Both the position numbers and the translations under genes were made by a program. A DNA stretch of 64,000 nucleotides from Sphingobium arseniciresistens. Lineage in GTDB: Bacteria > Pseudomonadota > Alphaproteobacteria > Sphingomonadales > Sphingomonadaceae. The stretch lies in assembly GCA_029167225.1 (NCBI GenBank), contig JARFNK010000001.1, positions 434,001-498,000 of the forward strand, in the 5' to 3' direction. Under the pieces are notes generated by a model that made no database searches, had not been told where the DNA came from, and was given only the letters and a program-made list of their open reading frames with translations. This document shows, one piece after another, positions 45,901-54,934 of the stretch. The first letter of the stretch is position 1; each line of letters opens with the position of its first letter.

Positions 45901-46094
45901 TGCTCTTCAATCCCGACGATCTCATCATGGTCGCTGGCCATATCGATCGGTGCGTCCAGCTGATCAAGACCGCCGAGACCCATGCCGAGAACAAGCTCCA
46001 GCACCTGTCCGGCGAAGGCGATCCGGACGCCATTGAGGCCGAGATCGTCCACGAACTCGCGCGCTTGAGCGGCGACGTATTGGTGACAGCATGA
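42972..46094 (+). CDS. dpdH: DpdH: large AAA-type ATPase
   Basis: About 1040 residues. Walker A LVHGAPGTGKSHLINW (about 79) and Walker B RLVLLIEDVSTL (about 309) mark a STAND/AAA-like ATPase. A small zinc cluster (CDDCPVREAC, about 423) follows and then a long helical region. In the Dpd system DpdH belongs to the restriction arm. ATG at 42972 overlaps the dpdG end; a GTG two codons earlier is possible. Overlaps dpdI by 4 bases. Confidence 0.85.
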   Translation: MAEPIAVPQTLGQPCWTDANLEATIRTVAAMGTESAPRFLATHAPISHVRVGDTDRTLTDAKVFDSIARLSARENVVLVHGAPGTGKSHLINWVKLRYDHAIASGKMTAVLPVLVRRRTGSLKDALEQLVEQLPQRFGKYLEPVQAAIERISEREARKKLATELHLELGVRWEEAGKPPLPRTIRHLPEAFHAEGFGAWLCREGGVIDRNIQQLISPSDVRERDSFPPFTAAEFNILDPQQRSAGQNTANVRRLIDEFDDEPDSAVQAAVLCNEALRSALRELTGLGNAALSTILRSIRQDLKKEGTRLVLLIEDVSTLSVLDDEVVNAVEPQDDASLCDLTSVIGMTEQAFQRLRDNQYQRIAGSGLILSFPKDAMAADWADDDADIDRFVARYLNATRLSDREVALIAQQRQQGSDVSVSACDDCPVREACHLAFGTVTFEDTVIGLFPFRPGTTAYLLDHLDAGQTGVRATQRGLLDFVAKPVLRHVEGLAEGDRHQLTLPIHRQQPTDWQTLVETFLGGWPAVEQQRLRLLVEAWTSKRRAAEIASDLQPLLAPFGLSAFSAKAAPAKPLPPVTGAASGGAGDPARSHGTPGLEAPPPSRTAPAVDAAQEKRLTDLLNRLDRWWLGDRLENPRDFQDALLAFLKGALPVEDIRSPAVPAQRLLRQADRGAIRIVDSATQAVQNRVSFIFDRTEANYNLMGALMRFVVLGSGSWAFAEAERYKRIVARWLRDHQGPMLKALDPPSLATDLPVKIATKFLCMASMIERRAGLPADTPAALAYVTTTSPIKLPTVLTEPLRKLYADLPDRRQMLQTFVAEETTVPQGTGGINVIDPQVIVEAISEARSDPTLTTLPPDYASSYWKSRYQAFDGLKGWSNLPDAIAGERAAIGELLAKVDREFARLGFPTGGDYAGCIAFFVEMGRLIALLRAEFRWPANDLDFFKRERLGDRSEGFARILADAAAVAEGTKDSDVLLFNPDDLIMVAGHIDRCVQLIKTAETHAENKLQHLSGEGDPDAIEAEIVHELARLSGDVLVTA

Positions 46095-46774
46095 ACCGTA
46101 TCCAGGCCCTCATCGCACGAATGCAGGACATTCCGGGCAAGGAACAGCGCGCAACCCAGATTCAGGACATGCGCGCAATTCGCGACAAGCTGCAGGACGC
46201 GGCCCGCCGCGCGGAAACGCTGCGCGAGCAGAGTAGCGCACTTGCCACGATCGATGCAGCCGAGTTTGTCGGTTCGGCCCGCCAAGGCCTCACCAAGGTC
46301 GCGTCACGCGCGAGCGCCCTTAAGAAGCGGCATGACGATGGCGCCGGCTTCGACCGTAAGCGCGCAGACCAGACGCTGACCTCGATCAACGAAAGCCTGG
46401 AGCAGGTCTCGGCCACGGTCACGAAGGGCTGGAAAAGCCTTATCGAAGACCAGACCAAGCGCTACCGTCCCCTCGCCGAAGCCGCCACGCGTGCGACGCT
46501 TCCCGGCGCAGCCGGCCTCAACGAAGCCATCGAACTGCTCGACGGCTGGCGTGACGCTCCGCCGCGGAGCCGCCAGGCCGCAGACGCCTATCGGGCCAAC
46601 GCCGCGAGCCTGCCGACCGCCATTGCCAATCTCGGGCTCGAGGGACGCGCCGGTCGGTTTATGGTCGACGCTTCGAATGGCCGCGCCAAGGCAAAAGACC
46701 TTCAAGATCCCGACGTACTTGCATTCCTCGAATTGCATCCCGCGGTCTGGGCGATGCTTAAGGTCGGCCTATAA
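46091..46774 (+). CDS. dpdI: DpdI: small helical Dpd-system protein
   Basis: 227 residues, almost entirely helical with heptad-like stretches (QDMRAIRDKLQDAARRAETL; DQTLTSINESLEQVSATVTK). No enzyme motif. It overlaps dpdH (ATGA) and abuts dpdJ, so the three are translated in coupling. It may be a bridge or clamp between DpdH and the DpdJ helicase. The name rests on synteny, as the sequence itself is not diagnostic. Confidence 0.7.
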   Translation: MNRIQALIARMQDIPGKEQRATQIQDMRAIRDKLQDAARRAETLREQSSALATIDAAEFVGSARQGLTKVASRASALKKRHDDGAGFDRKRADQTLTSINESLEQVSATVTKGWKSLIEDQTKRYRPLAEAATRATLPGAAGLNEAIELLDGWRDAPPRSRQAADAYRANAASLPTAIANLGLEGRAGRFMVDASNGRAKAKDLQDPDVLAFLELHPAVWAMLKVGL

Positions 46775-49700
46775 ATGACCCTCGCACCGCCGGAGTTCGT
46801 ATCAGATTTCCTCAATTTCATCGAAGAGCGCGAACAGCGCCTGCAGAATTGGGGCTTTTACGACGTTGCCTTTGATGAAGCGGATCTCGAGCTCTTGCTC
46901 GAAACCGAGGCTTCCGAGAGACTGCGCGACTCCTGGACCACGCTTGCCGAGGAAGGCCTGGCGCTCGGCAGTTTGCTCACCGCCATGCGCCGCGCGGACC
47001 TCCTTTATCTCGTGCCCGACGGGTCAGGTCGAATTCGCAGTCGCTTCGCCGAAGGATTTCGGCTGCTTGCGCACCTGCGTCAGCGCTTCGACCATCAGGA
47101 TTGGGCGAGCGGTCCCCGACTCGTCTCGGACCTCAAGCTTCATATGGCACCGCGGCGCTATCCGGCGGTGGGCATCGCGGCATCCGAAGCGTGGACGGCA
47201 ATGGCACCGCATGCGAGCGCGCCGGCGCTGCAGCGTGCAGTCTTCGATGCTCTCGCCTCGCGCCCCGGGGGCAGTGTGTTCACGTTTGCGGGCTTCCAGG
47301 TTCGGTCGTTCGAGCGTGTCTTCGCGGCTTATGGTGCAGAGGAGCAAAGCGGCACTGTAGTCTGCGCGAGCACGGGTGCCGGAAAGACCAAAGCCTTTTA
47401 CATCCCTGCCTTCACTGCGATCGCCGCCGAACTCGATCCGGCGCGTGCACCGTTCACCAAGGCGATCGCGGTCTATCCGCGCAACGTCCTGTTGGCTGAC
47501 CAGCTACGGGAGGCGATCGCCGAGGCCGGCAAGCTCACCAGCTTGCTCGCCGCCCATGGCAAAAGGCCGATCACGATCGGCGCATTGCTGGGCGACGTGC
47601 CGCCCGCCTCGCAATTCGACAACGCGACCAACAGCCCATTTCTTCGGAACTGGAAGCGGGTCGGTGACCGGGGATGGATCGTCCCGTTCCTGCGGGCGCC
47701 TTTTGATGCCGGCCGCGGGGAACTGATTTGGCTGGACGCCGATCGCCGAGCGGGACGCACCACGCTGTACCGGGCCGACGCGCTCGACGCACCGCCTGAA
47801 ATTCCCGATGGTGTTATCCAACTCACCCGCGAGGGACTGCAGGCTAATCCGCCCGACATCCTCTTTCTCTCGCTCGAGATGATGCACCGGGAACTCGGCA
47901 ACCCGCTCTGGTCACGCACGTTCGGTGTCGGCAGCGAGGACAAGCCGCGGCTTTTCCTGTTCGACGAAGTCCACAACTATAGCGGGCTGAGCGGCGCGCA
48001 GGCTCCATGGATCATCGCGCGCTGGCGCCAGGCGGCGAGGCTGCCTGGGCTTCATGTGGTAGGTCTTTCCGCCACCCTTCGCGATGCTCCCAAGCACCTT
48101 GCGACCATCGGTTGCGTCAACCCCGAACGCGTTGTCGAGTGCACACCGACCGATGATGAGCTCGAACCCGAAGGCCGCGACTATACGGTCCTAGTCAAAG
48201 GGGATGCCGCATCCGGCGCTTCGCTGCTCGCCACGTCGATCCAAACAGCGATGCTGCAATCACGGCTTCTGACACCGCGTCACGTTGCTTATCCAGCACA
48301 CGACAGCCTTGCCGCACGCACGCTCTATCTCCGCAAGGTGTTTGGATTTACCGACCAGCTCGACAGCCTCAATCGCTGGCTGCCCGATCTTGCCGACGCG
48401 GAATGGCGGCGCCTTGCGCAATATCGTGAGCCGCCCGTGAAATCGGGTCAAAGCGTGACACCCGCGACCGAGCGCGCCATGCTTGCGGACGGACAGATCT
48501 GGTCCTTGTCCGACAGCCTTGGCTACGATCTCCAGCAGTCCTTGCGAGTCAGTCGGTGCTCTTCGCAAGATCCCGGCGCGGACACGACCTCGGATATAAT
48601 CGTCGCTACCGCAAGCCTCGAGGTGGGCTACGACGATCCCGATGTAGGCGCCATGATTCACCACAAAGCACCGCGCAGCATCGCTTCGTTCCTCCAGCGC
48701 AAGGGACGCGCCGGTCGTACCAGGGGATCGCGGCCGACCACGCTCGTGGTCCTGTCCGATTGGGGCCGGGACCGCTGGCTCTTCCAGAACAGCGATCGGC
48801 TATTCCAGCCTGAAATCGAACCGATCAAGGTTCCGGTTCTCAATCCCTATGTCCAGCACGTCCAGGCCACCAGCTTCCTGCTCGATTGGCTCGGTCGGCG
48901 CATCGGCGCGCCCGATCCGATTCGCTTTCTGCGGCGTCCCGAATCCTATATGGCTGCGGCCCAGCGCCGCGCGGCAGGTCTTCTCCGCCGGTTGCTCGAA
49001 CTTGGTGACGACTACACCGCCTTCCGCCGCGAACTAGGGTGGGTCATTCGCCACACGCAGCGCTTCCGCGCCGCCAGTGACGACGACATCGATCGTCTTG
49101 TCGATGCCATGCTGTGGGAAGCGCCGCGCCCGGTGCTGCGGCATGCGGTCCCGGCCTTGCTTCGTAAGCTCGAGACGGGCTGGCGGTTCGCCGACCCGCA
49201 GCGCGGTGATGCACGTGAAGAAAGCGGCGCCCGCCAGCCGCTGCCGAACTTCATACCTTCGGCATCCTTCGCCGAACTTGCGGCTTCGGATGTCGTCGTC
49301 GAATTTCCCGGCACCGACAAGGAGAGCGAGACACGCGGAATCGCCTCGCAATTGATGGAATCCTGTCCTGGCCGCGTTTCCAAGCGTTTTTCGGTCGGAC
49401 GGCGTGAAAAAGGTTATTGGCTGGTCGGCTCGGATCAGCTGTTGAATACCGCAAGTCCTGTGCTGCTGTCGCCTCGGCTCCTGTTCCCTGAGAGCATCGC
49501 TGTCGGCGACAATCCCGCCGTCGCGGCGCTGCAGCCGATCCGAATGGCGTTCGCCGAGCGACCGGCAATGGTCAAGGACAGCAGTAACGCGCGTTGGCTG
49601 TGGGAGACCAGCGCGACGCCGGTCGGCGATGGCCGCCCGCTCCCTTTGTTCGCAGGGGCGCAGTGGCAGTCGGTCTTCTCGGATAGCCGGGCGTATCTGC

Positions 49701-51340
49701 ACGGAGACCTCAACGCCGTTCAGGTTCGGCGCAGGACCAGCGAAGGACAGTTCGACATCCTCCTGCGGGGCGGCGTCGAACGCCGCGGCACCGTGCTACT
49801 CGGGTCAACCGGCGAGGGTTCGGCGGTACAGCGCGAACCGATCGGCTTCGAGCAAACCGTCGACGCCCTGATTTTCACGGTCCAACCTGACCATCTTGCC
49901 TCGACACCCGATCTCGACGCGGCATCGATCGGAAGACTGCGCCAGGACTATTTCAAGCATCTGCTCCTGACTTCGCCGGCGCTCCGCGAGGCCGCGAGCA
50001 GCTTCACGCTCGAATGGGTTTGGCAGACCAGCCTGGCGATGCTGACCGCGAAAGCATTGGAGGCGGACTGTGGCCTCGAAGCCGCGCAGGCAGCGCTGGA
50101 AGGTAGGCGCGTCGAAATGATCGGGCGCGTATTGACGCGGATGTATAGCGTGAACGCTTTTTATGACGATGATCCGGACGACCATGACGCGGGCGGGCGC
50201 GCGCGGCTGCGGCTGGAAAGCCTGTGGGCCGACCCTGTCAGTGCCGCCGAAATTCGTCGGGCCGAGGCTGTACTCTGGCGCCACCTCGATACGGACTTCG
50301 AGACTTGGCTTCGCCAGCGCCACCTCCGTTCACTCGCCGAAGCCTGTCTTGCGGGTGTTCTGACGATTGCCGGGGATGTCGGCGATGGCGACCTGATCGC
50401 CGACGTTCTCGACGAGGAGGACGGAACAAGGATCATCATTTCCGAAACGGCGCCGGGCGGCATTGGCCAGATCGAGGCTTTCGTGCAGGCTGCACTCGAC
50501 GGGGCCGGCGCGTTCGAACGCGCCTTCGCGCATGCACTCGGCTTTTGCAGCCGAGCATATACGGCAGAAAATTTGCTCGCCGTTGTCGCCAATGTGCGAT
50601 CAGCAGGAACATTGGCATCGATATTCTCGGACGTGCGGCAGGCGCGGGGCTATCAGCAGACCATCTTGGCTCAGATGGCCCTGACCGATACCCTGGAGGC
50701 CGCCGGCCATGGCGCTTCTCGCCAGGACGTCGTCAGCGTCGCTGGCCGACTACTCCGGCCGGGCACCGAGGCCGCCACCGATGCCTGGTTCGATGGCCTC
50801 AATCGACTGTGGAGCGAGCGGGAAGCACGCCTCGGCGCGCCCATCGATCCACGGGTGTTCGCTTATCTTCTCGTCGACTCGCCCATCGTTCGCCGGCGCT
50901 TCTCCGCGATGATCACGCGCCTAACCGGACAAGTTCCATCCGAGGCCCAGTTGTTCGCCCGCGCGCAGGATTTCCTGGCCGAAGGCTGCCATGACAGCTG
51001 CCCGCAATGTCTACGTAACAGCAACCGTTTCGCCATGGATATTCAGCCGTCGCGAAGCCTCAGCCGGCAATGGTTCGAGCAACAGCACGCGGCGCTGCCG
51101 GAGGTCGAAGTGTCGCCGGGTTGGGTCGAGCGGCTGCGCCACCTCCTCGCGCGGGCTGATCGCGTGGTGGTGGTCGGGCGGTCCAACGATCACGCCGAGA
51201 TCGCGCGAACTCTTCAGACCCTGCTCACCGAGCCGTTTGAACGGGACTATCTGATGGTCTGGCCGATCCTTTCCGGCGTCCACCGCGCGCGTGACACCTG
51301 GCGGGTCGAGATCGAGCTGCGCAGCATGGGGGTGCAATGA
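46775..51340 (+). CDS. dpdJ: DpdJ: giant DEAD-box helicase with C-terminal zinc cluster
   Basis: 1521 residues, the largest gene here. Walker A ASTGAGKTKAFYIPAF (about 199), FDEVHNYSG (about 396), GLSATLRD motif III (about 430) and a second RecA domain with VATASLEVGYDDPD and FLQRKGRAGR (about 610-650). The C-terminus carries CHDSCPQCLRN (about 1405), the DUF1998-type four-Cys cluster of MrfA-like helicases. In dpd clusters this helicase is part of restriction. Start ATG directly after the dpdI stop. Confidence 0.88.
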   Translation: MTLAPPEFVSDFLNFIEEREQRLQNWGFYDVAFDEADLELLLETEASERLRDSWTTLAEEGLALGSLLTAMRRADLLYLVPDGSGRIRSRFAEGFRLLAHLRQRFDHQDWASGPRLVSDLKLHMAPRRYPAVGIAASEAWTAMAPHASAPALQRAVFDALASRPGGSVFTFAGFQVRSFERVFAAYGAEEQSGTVVCASTGAGKTKAFYIPAFTAIAAELDPARAPFTKAIAVYPRNVLLADQLREAIAEAGKLTSLLAAHGKRPITIGALLGDVPPASQFDNATNSPFLRNWKRVGDRGWIVPFLRAPFDAGRGELIWLDADRRAGRTTLYRADALDAPPEIPDGVIQLTREGLQANPPDILFLSLEMMHRELGNPLWSRTFGVGSEDKPRLFLFDEVHNYSGLSGAQAPWIIARWRQAARLPGLHVVGLSATLRDAPKHLATIGCVNPERVVECTPTDDELEPEGRDYTVLVKGDAASGASLLATSIQTAMLQSRLLTPRHVAYPAHDSLAARTLYLRKVFGFTDQLDSLNRWLPDLADAEWRRLAQYREPPVKSGQSVTPATERAMLADGQIWSLSDSLGYDLQQSLRVSRCSSQDPGADTTSDIIVATASLEVGYDDPDVGAMIHHKAPRSIASFLQRKGRAGRTRGSRPTTLVVLSDWGRDRWLFQNSDRLFQPEIEPIKVPVLNPYVQHVQATSFLLDWLGRRIGAPDPIRFLRRPESYMAAAQRRAAGLLRRLLELGDDYTAFRRELGWVIRHTQRFRAASDDDIDRLVDAMLWEAPRPVLRHAVPALLRKLETGWRFADPQRGDAREESGARQPLPNFIPSASFAELAASDVVVEFPGTDKESETRGIASQLMESCPGRVSKRFSVGRREKGYWLVGSDQLLNTASPVLLSPRLLFPESIAVGDNPAVAALQPIRMAFAERPAMVKDSSNARWLWETSATPVGDGRPLPLFAGAQWQSVFSDSRAYLHGDLNAVQVRRRTSEGQFDILLRGGVERRGTVLLGSTGEGSAVQREPIGFEQTVDALIFTVQPDHLASTPDLDAASIGRLRQDYFKHLLLTSPALREAASSFTLEWVWQTSLAMLTAKALEADCGLEAAQAALEGRRVEMIGRVLTRMYSVNAFYDDDPDDHDAGGRARLRLESLWADPVSAAEIRRAEAVLWRHLDTDFETWLRQRHLRSLAEACLAGVLTIAGDVGDGDLIADVLDEEDGTRIIISETAPGGIGQIEAFVQAALDGAGAFERAFAHALGFCSRAYTAENLLAVVANVRSAGTLASIFSDVRQARGYQQTILAQMALTDTLEAAGHGASRQDVVSVAGRLLRPGTEAATDAWFDGLNRLWSEREARLGAPIDPRVFAYLLVDSPIVRRRFSAMITRLTGQVPSEAQLFARAQDFLAEGCHDSCPQCLRNSNRFAMDIQPSRSLSRQWFEQQHAALPEVEVSPGWVERLRHLLARADRVVVVGRSNDHAEIARTLQTLLTEPFERDYLMVWPILSGVHRARDTWRVEIELRSMGVQ

Positions 51341-51885
51341 TGCGCGCCCAACTCCAAAGTCGCGACATCTGGACCCATGGCGGCGGATGGCCGCTTCCCG
51401 ATCTGCTGCGCTCCGCCTTCGCATCGCTGCTGTTACTCGATTCGACGGATCGACCGGCCTATTTCGCCAGCCCCTGGATCACTGACTTCGATCTCTTCGA
51501 TAATCGTTTCCGCGACTATGCCGCTCTCTTCCCGCGGCTTGCTGATGAGCCGTGGATCCGCTTTTCGCATTATCTCGCTAAACTCTCGACCAAGCTGGAC
51601 GTCCGATTGCTCACCACCGACAATGACCGGTCCAGAGCCTTCATGAGCCTGCCGACCCTGAGAGCCTCGCCTCGGATCGCCTGCCGGCTCGGCGACAGCA
51701 AGTTTCACGAGAAAGGCATCCTCGCGCCGACCTTCTACATCGAAGGTTCGATGAACATCACGCACCATGGCGTGCGCGTCCGCGGTGAAAAGATCGTGTA
51801 TCACAGCGTCCTTAGTGCCGGCCTGCCTGCCAAGATCGCCGCCGCCTATCTTGAATTCGATCGCCATTGGAAGACGCTTGCATGA
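51337..51885 (+). CDS. dpdK: DpdK: PLD-like nuclease-fold protein
   Basis: 182 residues. A single phospholipase D-type half-site is visible: KFHEKGILAPTFYIEGSMN (about 124-142). It has the H-x-K and G-S-x-N parts of the HKD motif but a Pro where the Asp is expected. A dimer could build one active site, as in Nuc and BfiI. It is the most likely DNA-cutting subunit of the restriction arm, by family. Overlaps dpdJ and dpdD by 4 bases each. Confidence 0.82.
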   Translation: MMRAQLQSRDIWTHGGGWPLPDLLRSAFASLLLLDSTDRPAYFASPWITDFDLFDNRFRDYAALFPRLADEPWIRFSHYLAKLSTKLDVRLLTTDNDRSRAFMSLPTLRASPRIACRLGDSKFHEKGILAPTFYIEGSMNITHHGVRVRGEKIVYHSVLSAGLPAKIAAAYLEFDRHWKTLA

Positions 51886-53969
51886 GCGAGCACGACCCAC
51901 TCGCGCTGCTCAACATGCTCGGCGCCCGATTGCCAGCCGGGCTCGCCTTCGAGCTCACTGGCGACAACAGGCTGGCTGAGGCTCACCCTTTGCGTGGCGA
52001 AATCGAAGCGGCGCTCACTCGAGCGACGGCGTCGCTGCCCTATGTCCGTAACGAGGATGTTCTGTGGGTCACGGTCGCACCCACCGCCGACGCGCTTCGC
52101 CGCGCGATCGAGGACCTGCGCTGCTGGATCCTGCCGAGCTATGGCTGGGAAGCCAGGCCGGCGGTGGTGGTGGACGCAAGTGGCGCCGGCCAGATGGGCG
52201 CTCTGCTCCTCGAGCAATCGCCCAATGGCTATTTCCGATGGTTCAGTCGGCGGAGTGATCTCGACGCCGTGATCGCGCGGCTCGCGATGATGCGTACCGT
52301 CATTGTGCGTGCGCCGGCGCGCGAATCTCAACTGCGCCCGACGCTAGAAACGCTGCGCCGTCAGTTCGCGCTGAGCCTTGCGATCGGCGACCGTGATCTT
52401 GCGCTGGCGGCGGTCGATGAGATCGACCAGCGCCAGCTTGATTCCGCCCCCAATTCGCTCGGGATGCGCATCAGGCTTGCCGCCACATTTGGCGATGATG
52501 AAGCGATCGTTTCCAATCCGTTGCTCGACAATCTGCTGTCAATGCGGGCTCCGCGGCGCGTGGTGGAGAGCGTACTGCGCGCCCATCATACGGTCTTCCT
52601 GGCAGCCTTCGAGGCAAAGGGCGACCTTGACGGCGCACTCGACGCTTATGGTGGGATCGCCGATCGACTGGCCGGCCTTGCGGGCACGCCGGAGGTCGGC
52701 GCCGATCCGATGATCGTGAGCATGGCATCCTACCAGGCGGCGGTCGACGAAGACGCACCGCGACTCGATCTGCTTGCAGCCCGCTTTCCGGACAATGCCG
52801 TCGCCGTCACGCTCGCCGAGATGCTCAGGGCCGTGCCGAGCACCGAAGGGGCGCCTGAAGGCGAGACGTTCGAGGTCCCCGAGCAGCCGTCGGTCAGCGA
52901 GGAGGCGGAGCCGGAAGGCGAAGCGGAAGCCGATATCGGCCCGGGCCCCCAACCCGTCTCGACGCCGGCTCCCGTCACGCGGCTGGCCATAGACGACTGG
53001 TCCCAGGTGCCGGCGGCCCTCATCGCGGGCGATAGCGAACGCCTAAAAGTCTTTCTTGCACAGGTGGTGCTCGATCCGGACGGATGCGATCCGGCCGCAG
53101 GCGACTTCATGTTCGAGATTTTCGCCGACGACGCGATCTTGGCCGATCCTGCACGCGCCCTCGAAGCTGACCAAGTCCTGACCACCGTGATCGACGCCTA
53201 TATCTGCGAAGATCGTTTCCCCCGTCGCGAGCGGCTGCCACTCTATCGAACGGTGCTCGATGTCTGGTCCAGCAGCCGCGCGCAATCGACGGACCCTGTC
53301 GACGGCCAATTGCTGCTGACGATCTCCGACGCCCTGCTGCGGCTTGACGGGAAGCTCGAGGCGCCGGTGGCGCTTGCGATTGCCCGCTGGTGGGAAGCAC
53401 GCGCTGTCCGCTCGCGCCTCGCTTGGCTCGGCGAGTCATTGGAGCTGTTGACCGATGAGAGCAGTTCGCAGGACCATCTCGTGCTCTGGTATGAGGGCGC
53501 CAACCTCATCCGGCTCGACTCCGAAGCGCTCTCCTTCGCAGATCGGCATCTCTGGCATCGGCTCGGCCGCCGGCTGGGTCTCGATGCGGCGGCGACCGAT
53601 GAAGCCCTTGGCGGCCCCCTGCCAGGACTTGGAATCGACAGCGACCCCCTTCATGGCTGCAGCTTCACTAAGATCGCTATCGTCTCGCTGCATGAGCGCG
53701 CTGCGCGCGAAGCCGCCGCGCAGATCGAGGCGCGCACCCAGGCCAATGTCATCGTCGTGACCGATCATGCCGCTGGTGAAGGCACGGCATCCGCCGCAAC
53801 TGCAGATGTCATCTTGTTCGTCTGGGGCGCAACCAAGCACGCTGTCTACCGCGCGTTCGACAAGGTTCGCGACCGGCTCGAATATGTGCAGGGCACCGGA
53901 AGTGCGAGCATCGTCAGAGCTCTCGAACGGCGCGCGAAGGTCGAAAGCCAACCGGACCTGGTCAAATAG
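51882..53969 (+). CDS. dpdD: DpdD: Dpd-system protein with DUF2325-like C-terminus
   Basis: 695 residues. The N-terminal part is helical, with a Glu/Pro-rich linker (about 320-370). The last 80 residues (AQANVIVVTDHAAG, then ADVILFVWGATKHA, then TGSASIVRALER) resemble a DUF2325 Rossmann-like domain. It would be the last gene of the plus-strand operon, whereas I recall it near the front in the described clusters. ATG at 51882 overlaps the dpdK stop. Restriction role by association. Confidence 0.78.
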   Translation: MSEHDPLALLNMLGARLPAGLAFELTGDNRLAEAHPLRGEIEAALTRATASLPYVRNEDVLWVTVAPTADALRRAIEDLRCWILPSYGWEARPAVVVDASGAGQMGALLLEQSPNGYFRWFSRRSDLDAVIARLAMMRTVIVRAPARESQLRPTLETLRRQFALSLAIGDRDLALAAVDEIDQRQLDSAPNSLGMRIRLAATFGDDEAIVSNPLLDNLLSMRAPRRVVESVLRAHHTVFLAAFEAKGDLDGALDAYGGIADRLAGLAGTPEVGADPMIVSMASYQAAVDEDAPRLDLLAARFPDNAVAVTLAEMLRAVPSTEGAPEGETFEVPEQPSVSEEAEPEGEAEADIGPGPQPVSTPAPVTRLAIDDWSQVPAALIAGDSERLKVFLAQVVLDPDGCDPAAGDFMFEIFADDAILADPARALEADQVLTTVIDAYICEDRFPRRERLPLYRTVLDVWSSSRAQSTDPVDGQLLLTISDALLRLDGKLEAPVALAIARWWEARAVRSRLAWLGESLELLTDESSSQDHLVLWYEGANLIRLDSEALSFADRHLWHRLGRRLGLDAAATDEALGGPLPGLGIDSDPLHGCSFTKIAIVSLHERAAREAAAQIEARTQANVIVVTDHAAGEGTASAATADVILFVWGATKHAVYRAFDKVRDRLEYVQGTGSASIVRALERRAKVESQPDLVK

Positions 53970-54151
53970 ACCAGGCAAAAGCTGTTCAGATGACAAAGTT
54001 CACACCTAAGGGGGACGACAAAACAGAGCGAAGCTATGCTGTCTCTCTGTTGGGCTGGATCATCCGTCGCTACCGCGTCCCGTCGAAGCCAGCTAGTTTA
54101 AGGCGAATACGGCTCCAATCTCAGGTGGCGGAGGGTGTGCGACATCCGACA

Positions 54152-54934
54152 TCAACTGGCGGCGATCGCCCTCCGCTCGGCAAGCACGATGTCCGGGACT
54201 TCTGCGAAGCTGGCGATGATATGATCGGGGCCAACCTTCCCGACCGCAGGCGACCAGCGCGGCTGAAAGCCGCCCGGGAAATAGATCGTGCCGATGCCAG
54301 CCGCCTTGGCGGGCGCGATGTCCCGGTCGAGTTGATCGCCGACCATATAGGCTCGGCTGGGGGCGCCGGTCAGCCTCAGTACCCGCCGATAGACTTCGGG
54401 AGACTTCGGTGCCTCCAGTACGCGATCGAAGAACCTCGCAATCCCTAGCCTTTCGGCATTGCGGTCGATCTTCGCCTTTGCTCCTTCGCTGACGACCAGC
54501 AGCAGGCAGCCCACCGCGTGCAATCTTTCGAGCCCTTCCACCACCCCCGGGCGAGGCTCCGGCGGTGTCGCAAGCGCGGCAAAGAAGCGCTGCTCGATCG
54601 CGCCCGCGGCATCATCGTCGATGCGGTATTGGCTGTTCCCCTTCCATGCGCTTCGCGCCGCGGAATCCGCTGGCGTGCCCGTCAGGGCGATCTCGGTTGC
54701 CCGGATCAACAGCCTGGGCGGATAGCGAAGTCCTGCATGGTGGCGTTCGGCAAGCGCCTGATCGACCGCGCGGATGAAGGCAAGAGGATCGCCCAGGGGA
54801 ATGGACGTGCCAAGGCCGGCAATGACATCGTCTAGCAGCGCGAGTTGCGCTCGCGCAAACACGGCATCGGTGTCCCAAAGCGTGTTGTCGGCATCTACGA
54901 ACAGGGTGGCCGGCGGATTCGCGCGACTACTCAT
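54152..54934 (-). CDS. HAD-superfamily hydrolase at the end of the preQ0/dpdA operon
   Basis: 260 residues. All HAD motifs are visible: nucleophile DADNTLWDT (14-22), Thr/Ser in LLLVVSEGAK (motif II), Lys in EAPKSPEVYRR (motif III) and VGDQLDRDIAPAKAAG (motif IV). A Ser takes the usual Thr role in motif II. Probably a small-molecule phosphatase with a cap (about 30-110). ATG at 54934 overlaps the membrane-protein stop; the longer open frame upstream is antisense-like. The substrate is unknown. It could process a nucleotide intermediate of the 7-deazaguanine pathway, or serve the membrane protein next to it. Confidence 0.85.
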   Translation of the reverse strand: MSSRANPPATLFVDADNTLWDTDAVFARAQLALLDDVIAGLGTSIPLGDPLAFIRAVDQALAERHHAGLRYPPRLLIRATEIALTGTPADSAARSAWKGNSQYRIDDDAAGAIEQRFFAALATPPEPRPGVVEGLERLHAVGCLLLVVSEGAKAKIDRNAERLGIARFFDRVLEAPKSPEVYRRVLRLTGAPSRAYMVGDQLDRDIAPAKAAGIGTIYFPGGFQPRWSPAVGKVGPDHIIASFAEVPDIVLAERRAIAAS

